64,000 nt of DNA. It comes from Diospyros lotus. Lineage: Eukaryota; Streptophyta; Magnoliopsida; Ericales; Ebenaceae. Location of the stretch: NCBI RefSeq assembly GCF_014633365.1, contig NC_068338.1, positions 51,657,716 through 51,721,715 of the forward strand, written 5' to 3'. The notes below the pieces were generated by a model, which was not told where the DNA came from, made no database searches, and saw nothing but the letters and a program-made list of their open reading frames with translations. Positions 55,101 to 64,000 of the stretch are shown here, in pieces. How positions within the stretch are numbered: position 1 is the stretch's first letter; the number at the start of each line of letters is the position of its first letter. The translations under genes were made by a program, and so were the position numbers.

Positions 55101-58100
55101 TTGGAGAGTATACTTAACCATGAGCAGGCAGTGCAATAGGAATGATAAGGGCCTTTTTAATTGTGGAAAACGTGTTCCAGTTTTCTACCTCCAATTTTCT
55201 ATAGAATCTCTAATTTTCATCTTACACACAAATCTTAAAAAATGCATTCAATGTTAAAAGTATAGAAAAATAATATCAAATCCTTTGAACAAGTTGCCTT
55301 CGTTCTATTTAGAGAAACTGGGGTTGTTTTCCACAGCTGAACAGCCCCCTAAGTGTGATGCTTTTTGACTGCAGTGGGTGATCAATGAAGGTGGGATGGG
55401 GCTCATCTAGCATTTGTATTGAGGTTGCCTATCTTCTTGTCTTGAATTAAACTAGCAAAGTGTGGGCTATTTCTCCTATTCGATTTCATTTATCTTGTGC
55501 TGTTCTGATTGGTAGATAACGTGATCAGCGGGGTGGCATAGCATTAAAGTTTGACTTTGATGGACAGTGTTAAGTTAGAGCTAGGTCTAAGATCTCTTCT
55601 GGATGCAACTATTAGGTGGATGGAGTAAAAGTTGCTACCTCCATTTTTATCTCCCATATTTATATTCTGTATTTTATTCATAGTTCATAGCTGTAATAGG
55701 TAATTCTGTTGTCATATGCTTCAAGAGTAGTAATTGTAGACAATTCTATTGGGTATTAACAGAATCAAAATCTTTACTACTTTTTGCAATCTGTATAAAA
55801 TGATGATACCATATGAACCAGTTATCATATTTTTTAGGGTAGTGTTCGTTAACTAAGGTATAGATCAGAAAAAGATAAGATATGGAAAGTATTCTAAACT
55901 TTTTCCATTCTAATGTATTTGTTAAAATTATTTGGCGACCCTTAGAAAAAAAGTTACGTGACTTCTTATCTGGTATTTTTCAGATATACTTATCTCTCTC
56001 CCCCCCCCCCCCCCTCTCCAGATAAGCATATCTTGGACCTTATAGATAAGGAAAAATGACGCATATGTCCTACAATACATTCCAAAAAATTTAACAAATA
56101 GTTTCATAAAAATTTTGGAATGCTTTCCAGTCTTATCTTGACCATTCTATATCTTAATACAACCTTATCTTACTCATTTTAACAAACATTACCTAGGTAT
56201 AGATTATATATTGGACACGTGTCACCCTACTTTATACTATTTTTTTTTTTTGTAATAAGTTGCTTTATATAAGTGAATTAATATTCCTGCCTGATTAAGT
56301 TGTGCAAATTCATGTAAAAACATCCAGATATGCTATTCTGTGTACTTGTTTACTAGTTGTGCCATTTTTCCTATCTAGTTTTTGCTTGTACCGTCAACTT
56401 TTTTGATTCCTCAGTAGAACTCTCTCTCTCTCTCTCTTCTCCGTATTGAATATCTCTTTTTTCTACACTTTTCATTCAATGATCTTTCTGATTTTGATTA
56501 CTGTAATCTGAAAGTACTTTTATTGAAAGAGATAAAAAGTAAACAGATTATTGATTTGGAAACAAGAAGATAAAAAACGTAGAATGATGCATGACCTGGA
56601 CTTGCAACAGCCTAAAAGTAGTCGAAAGCCCAGAATTCATGTAGTGTTGATATGAGAAAAATAGAACAAAACTTTTATAAATGAGCTTTGCGAAGGACTA
56701 TTGATGTATTGAATGCTTTTCAATGCAAACATTTCTGGAAACTCATATCTGTGTCAGCCTACTTGTGAGGTACCAATGTGGATGCATCTGCATCCACCCA
56801 AAAATGGATTTAGTGACATGGAATTAGAAAACTAAAGGGCTCCTTACTTGCATAGAACAATAATTATGTATCTATGAAAAATGAAACAATTTCACTAACC
56901 CCTTACCCTGTTTGTGTTACCTTAAGCTAGTCTTGTGAAACTAAAAATTCCACTACTGAATTCTGTATACTTTGAAATTCAAGAGGTTCGTTTTCATCTT
57001 AAAAATTATATATCTAGTGATTGATTAACTTTCTAATACCTTGATGCATTGACTTCGCAAACCTTATAAGGAACCTGAGCATTGTGAAGGTGACAATTAG
57101 GCCTTTCTAAGACCCCATGCAGGGTTGAACTGCTCTTGTAGATTGGTTTTATTGAGGCATCTTGGATATATCATGGTCTAATAATAAAACCTTGCAACCT
57201 AATGGGTTTAAATTTCCAGATTTTTATCCTTAATCATCCATTTTTTCCTAAAAATTCCTTGACTTCATGAATGACATAGAAAGGTAAATGGGCACAACTT
57301 TTTCAAGATGGCCCATCTTAGAAAATTAAATTAAGTGCTAGCATCTTGAATGGCCTTCATTCTAGATGTTGGTCTTTTGTGTTTGCTTTCTATGTCTATA
57401 TGCCAGGTCAGTTTTGTACAGGCAATTCAAATTTGAAGGAAACTCACCTGTACTTCATCTTCGTTCAAAATCAAATAAGTTTGATAGTAGATGAGATAAA
57501 AAGAATGGTCAAATTACCTTTATATTTCTTTGATGACGGCTATGGCATTGAGAACTAAAACATTAAGAGAGATTCTTAAAGAGATACGAGTACGTTGGAT
57601 AGTAGGTAACAGATTAACAGGCGGGTCCCTTTTGTTTTTTAAGCTTGCAATGCCATTTCTGGTCTGGGCAAGATAAGATTTCTTGTGTTCCCTGTGGAGG
57701 TTGGTGGCTGAGACTTTTTCTTTTGTGTATTATTGATTCCTTTCCTCTTGATTACTGGATTATATTAATAATCTTTTGAAGTGACAATTAGTAGACACTG
57801 CTCAATTCTTTGAAGCACAGTTGCTTTTTTAGTTAGTTATCACTTCCTTTACCATGCAGTGATCATAGAGGTGGAGGAGGTGACTTTGTTGCCGGCTTCC
57901 TTCTTGGAGGTGCAATCTTTGGAACTCTAGCTTATGTTTTTGCTCCCCAGGTGATTATATACCTTCAATCAAGGTTTAAGCTTTTATTCCTGTCAAAAAG
58001 TGATGCAACTTGTTCCATGTAATACGCTGTTGATGTGACTGTTCAATGTATGATTCTATAGGCCAACTATTGCATCATTCACTGTTAATTATAGCAGAAG

Positions 58101-58106
58101 CATTAA

Positions 58107-58139
<33 letters not shown>

Positions 58140-59574
58140 CTATATATATATGAGATTTATCAAATGAAGAAAATAAGGGAAAGAAATGTTTTACACTTGA
58201 GAGCAAGTTTCTATCTCTCTCTCTCTCTCTATATATATATAATCATATATCCATTTTAATCATCTCATTTCTGATTTGTGGTGTAACAGAATGAGAACAG
58301 TTATCTGTTCATTTCAGATCTTGAAACTTATGTTCTAACATATTGAACCTTTCTCATTCTTTTCTATACATTTTGCCTTTTGTAATATGGTTAGTATTTT
58401 TACTCTTGCATCCTTGTGTTTTTTATGAGTTGAGTTACTTATTTCTCTACTGTTCCTGATGAAACATGTTTTCACATCGTCTCACTTTTCTATTTTTTCT
58501 TAATGGTACTGCCTTCCCTCTTGGTGTTTGTTTCTTCATGGTTGGGGTACCTTGTACCAAACCCACCTTTTACACTAGGATTTTTGCATTTAGAAGTCAA
58601 TACTTTGATTGTATGAAACTTTCTTCATGTTTCTTATTTCTGGTAAGTTGTTCCTAGAGGCACATCTATTAGTGTTTTATTGCTGCTCTTTGCTTTATTT
58701 CGTTAGAAAAATTGACGTGCCTGATTTTACACATTTGATCAAAACTTAGAAGCTCTCTCTCTCCCCCTCCATACTCTATCTGTTGGTTTCAGTTTTATTG
58801 TGAAGAAATCAGATATGTTAAATCCAGATTATTCCTGTCCTCGTACATAATTATATGATCATTGCCTTTTCATAACCAATAACCAATTGCTTTAGAACGG
58901 TGCCAATGATATTTCTGTCCCTGTTTCTTATTTGATCATGATCATATTTTGCCATTGTACATTGAAATTCATTTTATGATGTCTGCATAGCATCTCATAA
59001 GTGAATGTTTTCTCTGGAATTTATGTGCTTGCTAAAATTATGTGCGTATAATGTTAGAAATATCTATTCTTCATTGCTTGCAATCTCGAAGTTCTTTTGA
59101 AGGTCTTCGGACTAGCATTTTGAAGCTAGTTCTCTTTTGTGCTCCTCGGGCAATTATCTCATTTGGGAAATCAGGATTGTTTGTTTATCCTTTTATGTTT
59201 AAACTTTATTTGTTTTCCCTATGTCTTTATCTGTGTGTTTTAGATTAGAAGATCACTGCTAAATGAAGATGAATATGGTTTCCGAAGGGCCAAGCGACCA
59301 ATATACTACTATGATGAAGGTTTAGAGGTAATGAAGGTTTTTTTGGTATTACAAAGGACTTTGGTTGAAATAGTAATTAGTTTGTTATAGTTCTTTCTTT
59401 CATTATCCTTTTCATTAGTGATCTTTTCCCCAAATGCAGAAGACCAGACAGACCTTGAATGCTAAAATCAGCCAACTCAACTCAGCCATTGACAATGTAT
59501 CTTCACGGCTGAGAGGGGGGAATAATATGCCGCCTGTACCAATTGAAACTGATCCAGAAGAAGCTACTATGTAA
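52126..59574 (+). CDS. Small plastid-targeted membrane protein (YtxH-like glycine-rich), 160 aa
   Basis: Exons: 52126-52162, 54593-54728, 57860-57950, 59244-59327, 59440-59574; all introns are GT-AG. The first 57 residues are rich in S, T, K and R with few acids and fit a chloroplast transit peptide. Residues 59-88 (DHRGGGGDFVAGFLLGGAIF followed by GTLAYVFAPQ) form a single glycine-rich membrane span. Then RRSLLNEDEYGFRRAKRP, and a coiled region from KTRQTLNAKISQLNSAIDNV. The C-terminus is IETDPEEATM. It belongs to a plant family of which some members were found at the plastid envelope or thylakoid; it looks related to Arabidopsis At5g16660/At3g02900, annotated only as 'low-density receptor-like', a name without functional support. 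The biochemical role is unknown. The stop codon overlaps a good splice donor. Confidence 0.85.
55838..56193. mobile_element. MITE (about 356 bp) in intron 2 of the plastid-protein gene
   Basis: The ends GGTAGTGTTCGTTAA and TTAACAAACATTACC are inverted repeats of each other with two mismatches. Both are flanked by TAG, a possible 3 bp target duplication. The 3 bp duplication fits a PIF/Harbinger Tourist-type MITE. A poly(C) run lies inside (about 55999). There is no coding capacity. Confidence 0.65.
58109..58242. repeat. Two compound (CT)n(AT)n microsatellites
   Basis: (CT)n followed by (AT)n occurs at about 58109-58151 and again at 58213-58241, in the same order and about 100 bases apart, in intron 3 of the plastid-protein gene. 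This suggests a local duplication. Confidence 0.85.
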
Positions 59575-61176
59575 GACCTGCTATTGTCTTGTTTGTTGAA
59601 TCATAATAAAACAAAAACTTTCTGAGGTTTTAGGTCAGACAATTTAAGGCTTGAAGCTGTGACTATGTACCACCACTAGAATGATGTGAAATTCATCCAG
59701 AATCGCCTTATATTACAACATATGTACATGAGATTGGTAAGAACCTGTGGTATTCTGTTTTGCTGGTTCATTTTTTTCTCGAGACTCCAATAGGGAGCAG
59801 CTGTTTAAGTTGCTCAGAAGATTGTTGTTTGGTATAAAGAAAATCTCCCATGTGCCTCTATGCCACCCTTCATCACTCTTCTCGCAAGTCATGGATCGTA
59901 TTCGTACGACTGATGGCCGCGCGGCCTAAACAAGTGAGGAGCGTATTATTCTAGCTTGTAACTTTTATGTCGGCACGAGATGGGGGATGGATAGTGTTGT
60001 TTATCTTATTTAACCCACTCGGATAATGGGTTTTGTCAGTTTTACTTGCAGGCCTATAACAAAGAACTAATGCAGGTAGAGGTAGGTTTCTAATATGTAA
60101 ATATAACCAACTTGTATACATGTGTGTGTATGAGTGTATCAATACTTTTTACATGCATATTGATCCTAAACTAACTAAAAATGTCAAAGCCTGTTTAAAG
60201 CGCAGAACTGCTAAAATGGAAAACGCCAATTTGTAGAACTGAGCCCAGAATATTTTTCATGGCTTCTGTACTTTTGTTTGATTTATTTATTATTTTTAAG
60301 ACTAAAACCAAACGTCAGTTTTCGTATAATTCTTGTCCTGACGGACGGTTTAGGCTTCTTAATTATTTAAGAAAGTAGATTTTATTTTTTATTTAGGATA
60401 ATAAAGGTTTTAAATTCTTATTCTTATTATAATTATTTTTCTCTTTAATAAGTCTTCTTCTTTTTTTTTTTTTTTTCTTGTGGTGGATTTTTAAGAATTA
60501 GAGTATAGTTGGGTGCTTGGTGTGGCTTACCACACCAGGATACAGTGATTTGATTGTTCATTTACATCAACTTTGTTTATTCTTAGTGAGGTTTCAACCT
60601 TGTTAAAATCTAAAGTTTTTGTTGTTATATTGATAATAATTTTTGAAATTACTAATTTTTTTTATTATTTCTCAAAATAAAAAATATTTTGCAATAGGAT
60701 TTTAAAACAATCTATCAAACTGAAAGTAATAATTTATTTGATTTTTAAAATTATATAAAGAAATAGGAAAACTAATGAAAAAATACCGGCCTTTTGACAA
60801 AATAAAAAAAATATTTTTTTTATGGTTTGCATAAATAAAAGATATTCAAAGGCAGCAGTAAGTATCTGGTTCTGTTGTCCCTTCGTTTTCCATTCATTTT
60901 CATTCTTGGAATTTTATTTCCTTTTCGTTTCAGTTTCAGTTTCCGTTGTGATAACAACAATTAAATGATTTTTATCACAACAAAAGGGGTTTTCTGGACA
61001 TTATCAGTTCATCTCTCTCTCTCGCGCGCGCGCGCGCTCGCTCTCTCCGTGCACAATCAATCACATGAAGAAGAATTATTATCCAAATAATCAGTCGACT
61101 ATTCCGCATTGCTGCAGCAACCTATTGTAATCTACGTTTACCCGTATATATATATGTGTGTGTGTGTGTGTGTTTG
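59575..61176. other. 3' flank of the plastid-protein gene and promoter/leader of the DnaJ gene
   Basis: The plastid-protein 3' untranslated region extends from 59575, possibly to about 60150. A possible alternative last exon is at about 59793-59932. From 60240 to 60840 the sequence is AT-rich without genes. The DnaJ leader contains CT and CG alternating runs (61013-61047) and a TG microsatellite (61155-61172) just before the start codon. Confidence 0.45.
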
Positions 61177-63856
61177 ATGGAAGGCAATGAGGAGACGAGT
61201 TCATCCTACAAGGTACTTTCTCTCCCTCTCTCTCACTCACTCCAATTCTCTCTCCCGGAACACCGAACTATCCATTCTACTTTCTTCTTTACCTTCTTTT
61301 TGGTAGGAATAATCTGTTTGTTTCGTAATTTTGTCAAGGACTCGATTCTTAGTGGCAACCTTCTGGTTCTAGGGTTTATGCCCCCTCTGTACGCTTAATT
61401 CAATCTTGTGTACATAGAGTATTGAACTTGTTGCTACGTGGTTTTTGATTCATCGCTTGTGCTCTAATCTGATCTGACTGTGGAAGTGAGTTGCTTTGAA
61501 CTTTTGAATGTTGCGAGCACATACCCGAATGATGATTATGCGTTGTTTCATGCTAAAGTTTGTCCATAGGCTTCAATCGATTGCCAAGGAACAAATATAA
61601 ATGATTTCTATGTGTGTCTATATATATATATATATATATCATCAACTCTCAATGTTTTTCTTAGTAGGATTTGAAGTTACCTTTTAAGTAAAGCTTTGGT
61701 AGCTTTTCCGGTATTCGCCCGTTTTACTTCTTACCAATCTTTTAAATTTTAACTAGTCACAACTACGAAGTGCTCTAGTTCAATTTCTTGTGAGTGATGA
61801 AAATATTCTCAAAATGGAAATACCTGGAATATCCATTTATACAATTGCTTTGAGAGACCCAAGAAAAAGGAGTAGAATCAAAGTCAACGAGGAAAGAAGA
61901 AGGCCGAAGCATTATTGGTTTCCTGTTTTCACTTTCAAAATTTAGACTGACATTTTGAACTTGTCATATGTTAAAGAAAGGAAAGGAAGGTTATTGTTCT
62001 GCTTTTCTTCTTCTATTATGTTCCTGATTTAAAAGTCCAAAATAAGTGGTAGAGGGAAAAGATGGAAAAATAGAAGGGATGTGAAGGGAAAAAAACATGA
62101 AGTAATGGATATGAAAAATGGAAATATTGAGTGGTTCAGCAAAGTTGTAACCCACATTTGACTTGTAACCCAGGCCTCTGGCATGAAAAAAGTGAATTTG
62201 ATATATAGGTTAGAGCAATGTCCCGTGTTCTAATTGATTACAGTGGGTGGATTTACTTTCCTTTAGAATTTTAGTGTTTCTGTAACATGTTATATTGTTG
62301 CTCCCTTTTAGAGCCCCTTGGTGAAACTGATTGACTGATACCATGTGCCACATGCATGTGGACATACATGCATAATTGTGAAATATTAATGTCATATTAC
62401 AAATTTAATAGTAAATCCTTGAGTTAGCTCGGCTATTCTCTTTTCAGATTAGTTGATATGTTTCTTTTTTTTTTTTTTTTTGGGCAATAATTTGATGGAT
62501 ATCTGAGGGGAGAATGTTCATCATTTAAAGGACTATTACAAAATTTTGGAGGTGGATTATGATGCAACCGATGAGCAGATCAGATTGAATTACAGGAAAC
62601 TTGCACTGGTTAGTTATCCATCTTTTGTTAGCAGCTAGTCTAAAATCTCTTTTTACATTTCCTGAATTAAACTACACATGAAAGCAATTTACACAACCTT
62701 GCTTTCTATTAATATGTAACAGAAGTGGCATCCTGACAAACACAAGGGTGACAATGCTGTCACCGAGAAATTTCAACAGATCAATGAGGCATACACTGGT
62801 AATTTCTAGACAGAAGTGATCAGCAAGTACAAATGCCTACCTTGTTATGCCATACATATGACCATGTGATATGCCATCCTTTTGTTCACTTGGTGGCCAA
62901 ATTATACTCACCTTAGAGTTGATAGATTAAGTTTTCAATCTCGTGCGTGGTAATAGACATTGAGATTTTAAAGTTTGGTTCTGTTCGTATATTTAACAGC
63001 CTTTTCTCATGTGGATTAGGAGTTGAACTTGATCTATCTCTTTTCCCTTTAGGATATGTATTTGGAGTTGTATAGCTCCTCTTTAGAATTTAACACTCCT
63101 TTTTGTGGCGCTCCAAATAATTTCCTGATGGGATCCAAAGTAGACCTATAATTTTTAAGATGAGTAAGAAGTTTGGAGAAAATTTTGGAGGGATATGGTA
63201 AAATTTCTGGAGGCCAAACATTATTTCCATTCACAAATACTCAAAAATGTGTCTATGTAGAATTTTGCTGGCTTAAAGTGGGAAGGGGTTGGCCTTCGTA
63301 CCTCCTTGGTCACCATTGATGCACATTATGTTTAATAGTGACACATATCATGACCGCAGTTGAAGCAATACATTCTTTGTGACAAATTCCAACTAGTCAT
63401 AATCCATCATATCCAATCCTTACACAAATATTTTTTCTTTATAGCTTGCACCTGATAGCCAACCCCATTTAGTTGGATTGAGGGTTAGGATGATGATGAG
63501 GTCTGACCTTTATAACATGTGAGGCAGTTTTATTTCCATTCAAGGAAATTGTGAACTAATATTTTGTAGTTTTTGATGTTTTATGGTTCTTCTGTAGTGT
63601 TAAGTGATCCTGACAAGCGTCTTGACTATGACCTAACTGGATATTTTGAGATTGATAAATACACTTTGCGGGTAAGAGTTTCATTCTATCATCAGGCCTT
63701 GATTTCTCATTTCACTTTGTTTTTATGTGATTCATCTCTACTGCATGCTTGCTATTCTAGATGTATTGTTTTTTTTTTTATACAGGAGTATCTGACAAGG
63801 TTTAAAGGGATGATACTTACCTGTAATGGGCTTGGTATGAGCCACTCATCAATATG
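61177..63856 (+). CDS. Small J-domain (DnaJ/Hsp40) protein, first five exons; continues past the right edge
   Basis: J-domain proteins stimulate Hsp70 ATPase activity and deliver substrates. Exons: 61177-61212, 62531-62608, 62723-62798, 63598-63671, 63786-63856. The frame is open over 111 codons plus 2 bases. Residues 13-38 open the J domain ([20 protein letters not shown]), and the catalytic HPD motif is at 41-43 (KWHPDKHKG). Then [19 protein letters not shown] closes helix III-IV. A conserved plant segment [20 protein letters not shown] and [12 protein letters not shown] follows, as in Arabidopsis At5g16650-like proteins of about 130 residues. After the last exon the triplets read TGG-TAA, but TG|GTAAAT is a good donor and the family continues, so I read it as a splice site. 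An in-frame upstream ATG at 61156 is encoded by the TG repeat. Confidence 0.88.
63440..63505 (+). repeat. RTE LINE 3' tail fragment in DnaJ intron 3
   Basis: The block GCCAACCCCATTTAGTTGGA followed by GGATGATGATGAGG resembles the 3' end of plant RTE LINEs and SINE-like derivatives (GACCCCAC-TAGTGGGATAA plus a short simple-repeat tail). It is a short relic. Confidence 0.5.
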
Positions 63857-64000
63857 GTAAATCCTCTTATCACTTAAAGTTAATTTTCATTAAGAGAAAT
63901 AAAATGAAAAACATCAAACAATTGGGAGAACTAAAATGGCCAATAACCATCAGGTGCAAGTTAGTTTGTTATTTTTCTTGCTATATTTTCTTGATAGTTG

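Noticed and set aside
59747..59929. Independent small gene of 60 codons
   Set aside because: No promoter or family match; better explained as 3' untranslated sequence or a possible alternative last exon of the plastid-protein gene.
63855..63860. Stop codon TAA after SSIW ending the DnaJ protein
   Set aside because: The TGG-TAA overlaps a good donor (TG|GTAAAT) and related proteins continue past this point.

Overview
This window is nuclear DNA from a dicot-type plant, read from small exons split by AT-rich introns, plant-only gene families and typical plant transposons. The species cannot be told from the sequence. Five protein genes are recognisable and were assembled exon by exon. They are the 5' part of ORC3 (minus strand, running off the left edge), a complete GTG/COLD1-type membrane protein, a complete large PHD-finger protein of the AIPP2/PAIPP2 family, a complete small plastid membrane protein, and the 5' part of a small DnaJ protein running off the right edge.

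Layout: 1-1.75 kb holds ORC3 exons 1-5, with an E2F-type site just upstream of the start codon. 1.75-3.1 kb is an AT-rich intergenic space with a degenerate tandem repeat; ORC3 and GTG are transcribed away from each other across it. 3.1-31.9 kb is the GTG gene: only 1.4 kb of coding sequence in 13 exons, stretched to 28.8 kb by two introns of about 10 and 10.9 kb. Intron 7 holds a non-autonomous LTR element, then a nest consisting of an LTR-like fragment split by a TRIM, itself split by a second non-autonomous LTR element and an unclassified 1.57 kb insertion. Intron 8 holds a decayed hAT piece. Intron 10 holds a decayed hAT C-terminus, an 8.6 kb Ty1/copia element with an RTE-type LINE inserted in its reverse transcriptase, and older LINE debris. 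All the LTR elements and the large LINE lie antisense to GTG.

32-39 kb is intergenic. It holds an array of about six decayed copies of a roughly 330 bp unit that matches the promoter, 5' leader and first codons of the PHD gene, interrupted by a small Helitron. 39.0-50.7 kb is the PHD gene (11 exons, 1654 codons plus stop). 52.1-59.6 kb is the plastid membrane protein (5 exons, 160 aa). From 61.2 kb the DnaJ gene runs rightward.

The order ORC3 - PHD - plastid protein - DnaJ resembles, from memory, an Arabidopsis chromosome 5 block around At5g16650-At5g16690, with GTG as an extra gene here. The genes do not form one pathway. Their products act in DNA replication licensing (ORC3), membrane and stress signalling or Golgi/ER ion regulation (GTG), chromatin reading and transcriptional repression (PHD), plastid membranes, and Hsp70 co-chaperoning (DnaJ). 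Exon ends were set by eye from splice sites, reading frame and family similarity; none was checked with transcripts.
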